Source of the DNA: an uncultured Dysosmobacter sp.
GTDB taxonomy: Bacteria > Bacillota > Clostridia > Oscillospirales > Oscillospiraceae
Direction of reading: 5' to 3'
DNA length: 64,000 nucleotides
Assembly (NCBI RefSeq): GCF_947631165.1
Contig: NZ_CANRKH010000004.1
Location: 62,001-126,000 of the forward strand
This document shows, one piece after another, positions 37,772-44,993 of the stretch. The position numbers and the translations under genes were made by a program. Positions within the stretch are counted from its first letter, which is position 1, and every line of letters starts with the position of its first letter. Below the pieces are notes generated by a model. It saw only the letters and a list, made by a program, of their open reading frames with translations, was not told the origin of the DNA and ran no database searches.

Positions 37772-38245
37772 TCACTTCAGCAGTTCCCGGACGTATTCCA
37801 AGCTGACATCCATTCCCCGGGCCACACCCTCCACGCTCAGCCCGCCGTCAAGGAAACGGCGGGCCACTTTGGCCATGCTCTCCCCCACCTCGATGATATG
37901 GCGGTCCGGGTCGTACAGCCGCACGGCCCGCTGGCCCCAGCGGTGCTCCTGAACGGGATGGACCAGCTCCGTCTCCGGATGCTGTTCCAGGACCTTCAAA
38001 AAGGCGTCGAAGTCATCAGCCTCGTAATACAGCTCGGCTTCAGCCCCTCCAAAGCGGATGTCCGCAGGCGTCTTTCCCAGAAAGCCAGCCCAGCTCTCCA
38101 GGGTTTGAAGGGCTAGTCCGCCGGTCAGTACCACGTTGGTGCCAAAGTCGTTCACAATTTTCAGTCCCAGTACATTTCTGTAAAATTCCAGGGACTTCTT
38201 CAGATCCCGCACAACAAACAGCACACTGCCCGCTCTCAATTCCAT
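37772..38245 (-). CDS. VOC-domain protein with C-terminal HTH-like tail
   Basis: A 157-residue vicinal-oxygen-chelate (glyoxalase/bleomycin-resistance) fold: VLFVVRDLKKSLEFYRNVLG at the N-terminus and RLYDPDRHIIEVGE with the last metal-ligand glutamate. After the single VOC domain come about 35 extra residues (FLDGGLSVEGVARGMDVSLEYVRELL) that read as a helix-turn-helix. Such a tail could be a small DNA-binding or packing element. It overlaps spoIIR by 10 bp. Substrate unknown. Confidence 0.82.
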   Translation of the reverse strand: MELRAGSVLFVVRDLKKSLEFYRNVLGLKIVNDFGTNVVLTGGLALQTLESWAGFLGKTPADIRFGGAEAELYYEADDFDAFLKVLEQHPETELVHPVQEHRWGQRAVRLYDPDRHIIEVGESMAKVARRFLDGGLSVEGVARGMDVSLEYVRELLK

Positions 38246-38868
38246 TTTCTCTGCAGCTCCTCCCAAAACTCCACCGCCTTGAATTTCAGTACATAGCCCT
38301 CGTTCTCCTCGGTGATCAGACCGATCTCCTCTTCTGAAAATCCTGCCGCCAGCGCGGAGGCCGGCACATCGGCGGACGCGGCGGTACACAGGGGCGGAAA
38401 CACCACGCACCACCAGTTCTGTCCCGCCGCCTCGCCGATCAGGACCCGCAGAGACAGATACCGCCCCGCAGGCAAGGTGAAGCCGTCATACTCCTTCGTG
38501 GGAAACTCCGCATCGGCCAATTCCACCGTCACCGGGTAATCATACCCGTTGGCGGCCACCGTCTCCCCCGCCAGGCGCTCCAGCTCCAAGAGGCGGCCTT
38601 GCAGCAGGACCTCCGCCTCTTCCCGGTCTGCCACTTCCCGCAGCAGCTCCGTAGCCCGTTCCAGCACCGTGTCCCGTACCCGCAGCTTCAGTGCCTGATC
38701 CTCTTCGGAATCGGAATTGGCCAGCACGTGGAGCCGCACCACCTTATCCGCCAGCGCGTCCTGGGCCCGCAGCGCCAGCGCCCCGGAGGCCAGAAACACC
38801 GCCAGGCCGATCAGCAGCACGATCTCCATCACTTTCAGTCTGTTTGCAGACTTTGCAGCAGTTTTCAT
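38236..38868 (-). CDS. spoIIR: Stage II sporulation protein R
   Basis: Forespore-made signalling protein that is secreted into the intermembrane space and triggers SpoIIGA to activate sigma-E in the mother cell. The 210 residues show an N-terminal helix (MEIVLLIGLAVFLASGAL), then the family core VRLHVLANSDSEEDQALKLRVRD and WWCVVFPPLC. This is good evidence for an endospore former. Upstream of it, on the same strand, is ispE. Confidence 0.92.
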   Translation of the reverse strand: MKTAAKSANRLKVMEIVLLIGLAVFLASGALALRAQDALADKVVRLHVLANSDSEEDQALKLRVRDTVLERATELLREVADREEAEVLLQGRLLELERLAGETVAANGYDYPVTVELADAEFPTKEYDGFTLPAGRYLSLRVLIGEAAGQNWWCVVFPPLCTAASADVPASALAAGFSEEEIGLITEENEGYVLKFKAVEFWEELQRKWN

Positions 38869-38950
38869 CGTATTTCCATCCTTTTCTATGTAGGTCCTTC
38901 CCGGACCTTTGCGGAGAGTATGGACAAAAATACGGATATTGATACCTATT

Positions 38951-39817
38951 TTAGAATTTTTTTACCGGCTCCGCCAGAAAGGTCTGTTTATATTTCCGGC
39001 GCAGGACCTCCAAGGGCCATTCGGTTTCCTCCCGCCGGCCGAACAGGCCGAACACTGTGGGACCGGAGCCGCTCATGACGGCGTTCAAAGCACCGCAGCG
39101 CAGCAGTACCTCCTGGATATATGCCACCTCCCGGCGGGCTTCAGGCTGCAGGACCTTCTCAAAGACATTGCCCATCCGCCGGGCGACCCCCGCCAGGTCT
39201 CGTTGCTCCAAGGCAGCCGTCATACTGCCGATGTCTGGGTGGTCTTTCAGCTCAGCCCCATCGGCCTTGGCAAACAGCGACGGGGTCGGGATGTCAAAGT
39301 CCGGCTTGCAGAGAATAAACCAGCATGGGGGCAGAGGCGGCAGGTCCGTCAGGATCTCGCCCCGGCCCTCCGCCAGGGCCGTGCCGCCCCGGACGCAGAA
39401 GGGCATGTCGCTGCCCACCTGAAAGCCGATGCGCTCCAGCTCCTCCCCCGGCATCTCCGGGCAGTAAGCTTCCCGCAGGAGCCGCAGCAGCGCCGCCACA
39501 TCGGCGCTGCCGCCGCCGAGACCGGCATAGGCCGGCGTTCGCTTTTTCAGCGTCACGCTCAGCCCCGGCATGGGCCGCCCAATGGCCGCAAAAAAGGCCT
39601 CCGTCGCCCGCTGCTCCAGGGGTTTTTTCCCTAAGGGCAGCTCAAATCCCTCTATGTAAAGGGAGAACCCTTCCCCACGTTTCTCCACCGTGACGGTATC
39701 GCAGAGGGACACGGTCTGCATCACCATCCGCATCTCGTGATAACCGTCGGGCCGCCGCCCCAGAATGTCCAGGGCCAGATTCACCTTGGCCGGGGCCTGT
39801 TGTGTCATCCGCTCCAT
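38951..39817 (-). CDS. ispE: 4-diphosphocytidyl-2-C-methyl-D-erythritol kinase
   Basis: GHMP kinase of the MEP isoprenoid pathway that phosphorylates CDP-methylerythritol. The 288 residues carry APAKVNLALDILGRRPDGYHE at the start, the ATP loop AYAGLGGGSADVAAL and the C-terminal MSGSGPTVFG. AAGGAG lies 8 nt before the ATG chosen; a longer upstream frame crosses an intergenic repeat and is rejected. A TGGTATAAT extended -10 lies about 30 nt upstream. Confidence 0.95.
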   Translation of the reverse strand: MERMTQQAPAKVNLALDILGRRPDGYHEMRMVMQTVSLCDTVTVEKRGEGFSLYIEGFELPLGKKPLEQRATEAFFAAIGRPMPGLSVTLKKRTPAYAGLGGGSADVAALLRLLREAYCPEMPGEELERIGFQVGSDMPFCVRGGTALAEGRGEILTDLPPLPPCWFILCKPDFDIPTPSLFAKADGAELKDHPDIGSMTAALEQRDLAGVARRMGNVFEKVLQPEARREVAYIQEVLLRCGALNAVMSGSGPTVFGLFGRREETEWPLEVLRRKYKQTFLAEPVKKF

Positions 39818-39847
39818 CGCGCTCGCTCCTTGTTGACGATGCCTTGT

Positions 39848-39968
39848 ATTATACCATGAAGCGCTAGCAGAATGGTATAATATGCCATGTTTTGCGGTTC
39901 CCGGCAAGGCCGGGGAGCAAAACGGCGCATAATAATGGATAATAGCCGCTCTGCGGCTATTATACCAT
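39848..39968. repeat. Triple-palindrome intergenic element with outward extended -10 boxes
   Basis: Three inverted repeats in 121 bp: ATTATACCAT/ATGGTATAAT (39848-39881) with AGCGCT in its loop; GTTTTGC/GCAAAAC enclosing CCCGGC/GCCGGG (39889-39923); and ATAATAGCCGC/GCGGCTATTAT (39939-39963) extended by ATGG/CCAT. The first repeat presents TGGTATAAT facing outward on both strands, so it may supply promoters both for ispE and toward the XRE gene. It may be a small mobile repeat; copies elsewhere are untested. Confidence 0.5.
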
Positions 39969-40098
39969 ATCCTCTCTTGCCTGGAAAGCCGGACGGCGGA
40001 AGAATTTTTCCGCCGCAACCGTCCAGTTGCGAAAAGTTGGTGGACGCAACCCCCGCTATCTGCTATGCTGGTCCCATGAAAACAAGGAGGGATCATAC

Positions 40099-40770
40099 AT
40101 GAACAAAGCCGATCAAATACGGGAGGCCCGGGAACAGGCGGGCATGACCCAGGAGACGCTGGCGGAGCGGCTGGGCGTCAGCCGCCAGGCAGTCTCCAAG
40201 TGGGAGTTGGGCAACGCGGAACCGAGCTTGGAAAACCTGAGCGCCCTTGCAGAGATCCTGGGTGTGGAATTCACCGACGAGGAACTCCCGAAGAACGCCA
40301 AAAATCCCTGGAAGCCCCTTTCCCTGCTCCTGGGCTGTCTTCTGCTGGCGGCTCTGGTGGCCCTGGGCGCCGTCCTTCGGCCATGGGAAGCACCGGAGGA
40401 CGGCCAGGATCTGCCATCCATTGCCAGCATCGCCTTTTTCACCCCGGACGGCACGCCCCTCCGGCCGGACCTGGGGGACGGCTGGCTGCTTTTCGCCCCA
40501 GAGGCCCAGGTACTCATGGCGGTCAGCTTTCAAGACAATGAAACATCCCCTGTCCACGCCGTCTCTGCTTTCATCACTCCCACAGGGACGGAGACCTTTG
40601 ACGAGCGGCAGCAGGTGGCGGTCCAGGCAGTGGATTCAGCCCGGTCCATCGCCCTGCTCCCCCTGGACATGTCCCCGGAGATCATGAGCATGGGGCATTT
40701 GGATGTCATGCTGGAATGCGGCGGCGGGCAGACCGTGACCGAGACCCTGAATATTACCACTGTGTCATAA
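40099..40770 (+). CDS. XRE-family regulator with transmembrane helix and extracytoplasmic domain
   Basis: A 223-residue protein. Residues 1-60 are a Cro/CI HTH (MTQETLAERLGVSRQAVSKWE), residues 75-95 one hydrophobic helix (LSLLLGCLLLAALVALGAVL), and the last 125 residues an extracytoplasmic beta-rich domain. This one-component layout suggests a membrane-bound sensor-regulator. AGGAGG lies 8 nt before the ATG. Alone on the plus strand between ispE and a DUF1015 gene; the palindromic element lies upstream. Signal and targets unknown. Confidence 0.82.
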   Translation: MNKADQIREAREQAGMTQETLAERLGVSRQAVSKWELGNAEPSLENLSALAEILGVEFTDEELPKNAKNPWKPLSLLLGCLLLAALVALGAVLRPWEAPEDGQDLPSIASIAFFTPDGTPLRPDLGDGWLLFAPEAQVLMAVSFQDNETSPVHAVSAFITPTGTETFDERQQVAVQAVDSARSIALLPLDMSPEIMSMGHLDVMLECGGGQTVTETLNITTVS

Positions 40771-40801
40771 TCCTCTGTGCCCATGGTTTGGACAAGAAAG
40801 T

Positions 40802-40830
40802 ACGCCCCGGCGGAAGTTCCGCCGGGGCGT
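40802..40830 (+). terminator. Terminator between convergent XRE and DUF1015 genes
   Basis: ACGCCCCGGCGGA pairs with CCGCCGGGGCGT around a short loop, followed by CTTTGC. It probably serves both directions. Confidence 0.7.
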
Positions 40831-40843
40831 CTTTGCAAATTGT

Positions 40844-42124
40844 TTACTTGAGCCTGCGGGCCTCCACATAGTAGCGCTTGTCCTGGGCGTGGCCCATGGA
40901 GAAGGTCTTGCGGGGCAGCACACCGTCGGCCATGACGGTCTTGAACAGCTGCTCCTTGCCCATGGCGGGCAGTTTGAAACCGATGTTGCCGGGTTTGGCG
41001 CCCAGCTCGTCGGTGACCTCGTCGCCGTGGATATAGTCCACCTCACCGCCGTTTTCCTTGAGATAGACGTCAATGAACGCCTGGAGGGTCCCCACTGCCA
41101 GCTGGACCTTGGGGTCCGGCACCGTGATAAAGCCCGTGTGGCCCTCGTAGGTATAGGCGATGGTGTGTCCTTCGCCCCGGCCCTCATGGGCATTGGGATA
41201 GAACGTCTTAAATGCCTCCAGCATCTTGGCGGGGTCCACGCCGAACACCACACGGTGGATCGGCTCGAACTGAAGGGCGTCGTCGTGGTTGTTCACCACC
41301 TCCACCAGGGCGTACCGGGCAGGCAGACTGGCCCATTCGCTCTCAGGCGTGACCTTCTTCAAATTTTCATAGCACTGCTTGGCGGTGGCAAGAGAGTGGT
41401 TGCCGTCGCCCACGGCGAACAGCAAAGGCGCGGCGTCCTTCATGCCGTACTTCTTCTCCATCTCCGCCGGGCTGCACAGGCCCGCCAGGGCCGCCGCCAC
41501 GCCGTCCGCCTGGGCGTCCGTCAGCTTCCAGCCCTTCAGACTGCCGCCGCCCTGCTGCAGGGTAAAGTCATAGACCGGCTCCATGGCGCCGCTCTGGGCG
41601 GTCAGCGGCTCGATGACAGTCCGGTCCGGATCGTCGATCAGCAGCATAACGTGGGGCAGCTCGATGGGAGCATCCTGCCGCACCTTCACTCGGGGCGGGA
41701 TGCGGGAGAGCACCGTACCCTCTGTGGCCCGGATCAGCGCACCAGAGCCGGGGGTAAAGTCATACTGGTCCAGATCCACCATGCCAATGAGGCCGTGGCG
41801 GACCTTGCCGTCGGACTGGGTCCGCTCGATGTAAATGAGGGAGGCGGGCAGTTCACGGAACACGCCCTGGTCCAGATAGCCCTGCATGGCGGCGTTGATG
41901 CCCGCGATGTGTTCATCCACATTTGGATCGTTCAGCCTGGCCTCCGGCAGGATCATCCGCAGCGTGGAGGGAGCGTCCCCCACAGTCTCCTCCACCGCCT
42001 GCCAGTACTCCGGCTGAGAGGTGAACTGGTCGCAGGCCACCACGGCCCACTTGGTCATGTCCGCATCCTTAGGCAGAAGGATATCCGCGGGATAGAAGCC
42101 CAGCTTGCTGAATGTTTCGTTCAT
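40844..42124 (-). CDS. DUF1015 family protein
   Basis: A 426-residue member of DUF1015. Typical segments are MTKWAVVACDQFTSQPEYW near residue 24, FAVGDGNHSLATAK, and PIHRVVF. The family has no settled activity; it often lies near serine/threonine or phosphoserine metabolism, and here a ThrH-like phosphatase is next upstream on the same strand. GGGAG lies 8 nt before the ATG. No signal peptide or membrane segment. Confidence 0.85.
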   Translation of the reverse strand: MNETFSKLGFYPADILLPKDADMTKWAVVACDQFTSQPEYWQAVEETVGDAPSTLRMILPEARLNDPNVDEHIAGINAAMQGYLDQGVFRELPASLIYIERTQSDGKVRHGLIGMVDLDQYDFTPGSGALIRATEGTVLSRIPPRVKVRQDAPIELPHVMLLIDDPDRTVIEPLTAQSGAMEPVYDFTLQQGGGSLKGWKLTDAQADGVAAALAGLCSPAEMEKKYGMKDAAPLLFAVGDGNHSLATAKQCYENLKKVTPESEWASLPARYALVEVVNNHDDALQFEPIHRVVFGVDPAKMLEAFKTFYPNAHEGRGEGHTIAYTYEGHTGFITVPDPKVQLAVGTLQAFIDVYLKENGGEVDYIHGDEVTDELGAKPGNIGFKLPAMGKEQLFKTVMADGVLPRKTFSMGHAQDKRYYVEARRLK

Positions 42125-42216
42125 ATTGTGTCTCCCTTCCAAATTTTATTTACGCAATTCCTGGTATTTATATAGTGTAGTTAAGCTGCAAAAGTCCCAA
42201 CGTCTTTTCCCCTCTT

Positions 42217-42816
42217 TTACAGCGCCGCCTTGATGGCCGCCAGCAGGTCGCCGAACTCCTCATAGGCGGGCAGCTCCGGATAGTCCGCCTTGATCTTATC
42301 TGTGCTCTTGAACAGGAAGCCCGCCTTGCTGGCCTGGATCATGCCCAGATCATTGTAGCTGTCGCCACTGGCGATGGTCTCGTATCCAATGGACTGGAGG
42401 GCCTTCACCGTAGTCAGCTTGGACTTTTCACACCGCATTTTACAGCCGGTGATCTCGCCGTCGGGAGCCACCTCCAGAGAGTTGCAGAAAATGGTGGGCC
42501 AACCCAGCTTTTTCATCAAGGGCTTGGCAAATTCCTCAAAGGTGTCGCTGAGTATGATGACCTGGGTCAGAGACCGCAGCTCATCCAGAAATTCCTTGGC
42601 GCCGGGCAGCGGGTCGATCTTGGCGATGGTGGCCTGGATCTCCTTCAGGCCCAATCCGTGCTCCTTCAAAATACCCAGCCGCCAGCGCATCAGCTTGTCA
42701 TAGTCCGGCTCGTCCCGGGTCGTCCGCTTCAGCTCCGGGATACCGCTGGCCTCGGCAAAGGCGATCCAGATCTCCGGCACCAGAACGCCCTCCATATCTA
42801 AACATACGACATTCAT
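42217..42816 (-). CDS. thrH: ThrH-like HAD phosphatase (phosphoserine phosphatase / homoserine phosphotransferase)
   Basis: HAD-superfamily enzyme of 199 residues. Motif I is CLDMEGVLVPE (nucleophile position DxE as in ThrH), motif II LSDTFEEF, motif III lysine near CEKSKL and motif IV GDSYNDLGM. The N-terminus EIWIAFAEASGI closely follows ThrH, which dephosphorylates phosphoserine and can move the phosphate to homoserine. GGGGG lies 7-8 nt before the ATG. The activity balance cannot be judged from sequence. Confidence 0.87.
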   Translation of the reverse strand: MNVVCLDMEGVLVPEIWIAFAEASGIPELKRTTRDEPDYDKLMRWRLGILKEHGLGLKEIQATIAKIDPLPGAKEFLDELRSLTQVIILSDTFEEFAKPLMKKLGWPTIFCNSLEVAPDGEITGCKMRCEKSKLTTVKALQSIGYETIASGDSYNDLGMIQASKAGFLFKSTDKIKADYPELPAYEEFGDLLAAIKAAL

Positions 42817-42999
42817 CAGTATTCCCCCTATCACAGCAATTGGACATCATGCTTGCCGTCATTATACAATATCCCGCCGCCGCTTTCAATCCTCTTTTCT
42901 CTTTTTTCAAAAAAGGTCTACCTTTTTTTGCATAGTTTCCGCAAATCGGGGAAACCTACTGGCAAATCCCCTGTATGGGGCTTGAATGGAGGTTTGTCC

Positions 43000-43221
43000 A
43001 TGCTGATCGACAAGATCGCGCTGATCCTGGTCATCATCGGCGCCCTGAACTGGGGCGGCATCGGCCTGTTCGCCTTTGACACGGTGGCCTTTCTATGCGG
43101 CGGCCAACTGGCCCTGCTGTCCCGGGTCATCTACGCCCTGGTGGGACTGGCGGGCCTGTGGTGCATCACTCTGCTGTTTCGGACGGGAGAGGAAACGGGC
43201 CACACGCCCCACGCTGCGTAA
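43000..43221 (+). CDS. DUF378 family small membrane protein
   Basis: A 73-residue membrane protein with two helices. The N-terminal LIDKIALILVIIGALNWGGIGLF is trimmed here to its core IGALNWGGIGLF, the DUF378 signature. Function unknown. GGAGG lies 8 nt before the ATG. It is a single gene with a strong terminator, divergent from the ThrH-like gene. Confidence 0.85.
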   Translation: MLIDKIALILVIIGALNWGGIGLFAFDTVAFLCGGQLALLSRVIYALVGLAGLWCITLLFRTGEETGHTPHAA

Positions 43222-43227
43222 AAAAGC

Positions 43228-43248
43228 GGGACGCTTCTCAGGCGTCCC
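43228..43248 (+). terminator. Terminator between DUF378 and antiporter genes
   Basis: GGGACGC pairs with GCGTCCC; A-rich on the left and TTCTTTTTT on the right, so it can end both convergent transcripts. Confidence 0.85.
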
Positions 43249-43267
43249 GTTCTTTTTTACACAGGTA

Positions 43268-44554
43268 TCATTTCTTTTTCCGCATCAGTTCCTGATTCTG
43301 TTCCAGCAGATGAGCGGACACGATATCCAGCTGCTCTCCCTCCCGGTAATGGTCCACCAGATTGTTCTCCTGCAGCGCCGCTTTGGGATCATTGCGGAAC
43401 ACCAGCTTCAGCAGCACCGGCGTCAGGATGGCGCAGCCCACCACCGTGATGATGACCGGCGTCATCACCGCCTGACTGAGCACGCCCATGGACAGGCCCC
43501 GGTTGGCAACGATCAGGGCCACTTCGCCGCGGCAGGCCATGCCCGCGCCCACCTGGACGCACTCCTGTCCGCTGAAGCCGCAGAGCCTGGCCCCCAGGCC
43601 GCAGCCGACGATCTTAGACAGGATCGCCACCGCCAGCAGCAGCAGAGAAAACAGCAGTAAACGCCCGTTCAGCTCAGGCAGGACCACCTGGATACCGATG
43701 CCCGCAAAAAACACCGGGGTCAGCAGCAGATAGCTCAGCGGCTCAAAGCGGGACTGGACATATTTTGCCTTTGGCGTGGACGCGATGACCAGCCCCGCCG
43801 CAAACGCCCCTATGATGTCCGCCACGCCGAAGAATTCCTCGGCGCAGTAGGACAGCAACAGGCACAGCACGAAGGCCAACACGGAGTACCTTCGGAGATT
43901 TCTGCCATCTGCCTGGGAGATCATCCAGCAGAAAAAGCGGATGGCCCCGAACGCCACCGCCACAGTGAACACGAAAAACAGTGCGATCTTCAGCAGCACC
44001 AGCGGCAGGCTCACGCCCTGTCCCGCAAAGCTGGTGACCACCGTCAAAGCGATCAGGCCCAGCACATCGTCGATCAGCGCGGCGGCCAGGATCGTGCCGC
44101 CCACCTTGGTATCCAGGCGGCCAAGCTCCTTCAGCGTCTCCACCGTGATGCTGACGGAGGTGGCCGTCAAAATGGTGCCAATAAACACGGATTCCAGCAG
44201 ACTGGTCTCCGGCAGCCAGCCCGCCATTCCTGCCAGATAGCCAAACACCGTACCCATGGCCAGCGGCACCAGCACGCCGCACAGGGCCACGAAAAATCCA
44301 GCCCTTCCGGCCTCCCGCAGCTCCCGCAGGTCCGTACCCATGCCGGCTGTGAACAGGATCACGATGACGCCCAGCTCGCTGAGCTGGGTGAGGAACTCCG
44401 TTTCAGTCAGGACATCCAGCATGGCAGGCCCCAGGATCAATCCTGCCAGCAGCGCCCCCACCACCTGGGGCATCTGGAATTTTCGGGTCAAGATCCCCAG
44501 GACCTTTGTGCTCAATAAGATCAGAGCCAGGTCTAACAAATAATGATAGGACAT
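43268..44554 (-). CDS. Monovalent cation:proton antiporter, CPA2 family
   Basis: Membrane antiporter of 428 residues with about 12 helices: QMPQVVGALLAGLILGP, LFTAGMGTDL, the discontinuous-helix region TSVSITVETLKELG, and the conserved LIDDVLGLIAL with paired Asp that carry the ion. No C-terminal NAD-binding domain is present, only a 35-residue charged tail. Substrate (Na+, K+) is open. With a probable sodium-coupled V-ATPase in the same window, Na+/H+ exchange is attractive but inferred. GAGGTG precedes the ATG. Confidence 0.92.
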   Translation of the reverse strand: MSYHYLLDLALILLSTKVLGILTRKFQMPQVVGALLAGLILGPAMLDVLTETEFLTQLSELGVIVILFTAGMGTDLRELREAGRAGFFVALCGVLVPLAMGTVFGYLAGMAGWLPETSLLESVFIGTILTATSVSITVETLKELGRLDTKVGGTILAAALIDDVLGLIALTVVTSFAGQGVSLPLVLLKIALFFVFTVAVAFGAIRFFCWMISQADGRNLRRYSVLAFVLCLLLSYCAEEFFGVADIIGAFAAGLVIASTPKAKYVQSRFEPLSYLLLTPVFFAGIGIQVVLPELNGRLLLFSLLLLAVAILSKIVGCGLGARLCGFSGQECVQVGAGMACRGEVALIVANRGLSMGVLSQAVMTPVIITVVGCAILTPVLLKLVFRNDPKAALQENNLVDHYREGEQLDIVSAHLLEQNQELMRKKK

Positions 44555-44625
44555 TACAAGTCACCTCTTTGAAATGGACAGCGCCCGGCTGCCCGAACAC
44601 GACGGCCTCTTTCCCGGGGTCTCCT

Positions 44626-44871
44626 ATTGTAATGTGTATTGAACAAAGCCGTATACCTTGGAGGCTTTCAAGGTCAAATGGCTTTGTTCAAGTGCAAGGT
44701 TTTTACGCCAGTTAGCGCAAAAAACTTGTACCTTCCATTGGCGCAGTGCGATACACCAATGGAAATACACATTGCAACAATGTCTAAATTCTATAAAAAC
44801 GGTTTGAATGAGCCGTTTTTATGGAATTACGCGGCATACGCCACGTGAATAAACCGCAAAGCGGTTTATTC
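44626..44871. other. Multi-hairpin AT-rich intergenic element or structured RNA
   Basis: About 250 nt with no credible gene but six nested stems. An outer pairing ATTGT-AATGTGTATT/AATACACATT-gca-ACAAT (44626-44640 with 44764-44781) encloses TTGAACAAAGCC/GGCTTTGTTCAA (with ACCTTG/CAAGGT inside), GTGCAAGGTTTTT/AAAAAACTTGTAC, and CCATTGG/CCAATGG. Two further hairpins follow: AAAAACGG/CCGTTTTT and GAATAAACCGC/GCGGTTTATTC. Base composition differs sharply from the GC-rich neighbours. It could be a structured RNA or a miniature mobile element. Strand is undecided. Confidence 0.55.
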
Positions 44872-44963
44872 GGCAGGCATTATTGTAGTCCTTTTGAATG
44901 GATTTACAAGCAACGAATCGCACAAAGAGAACCAGTTCTATTTTGTCATATTTGTCAAAAAGA

Positions 44964-44981
44964 CCGCTGGCATCCCAGCGG
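44964..44981 (-). terminator. Terminator after rqcH
   Basis: CCGCTGG/CCAGCGG with a short loop follows the stop; minus-strand sequence continues TCTTTTTGAC. Confidence 0.8.
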
Positions 44982-44993
44982 CCTTTCCATATG

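Noticed and set aside
44626-44993. Retron msr-msd region
   Set aside because: No reverse transcriptase is nearby on either strand, and the hairpins do not show the usual inverted a1/a2 arrangement next to an RT gene.
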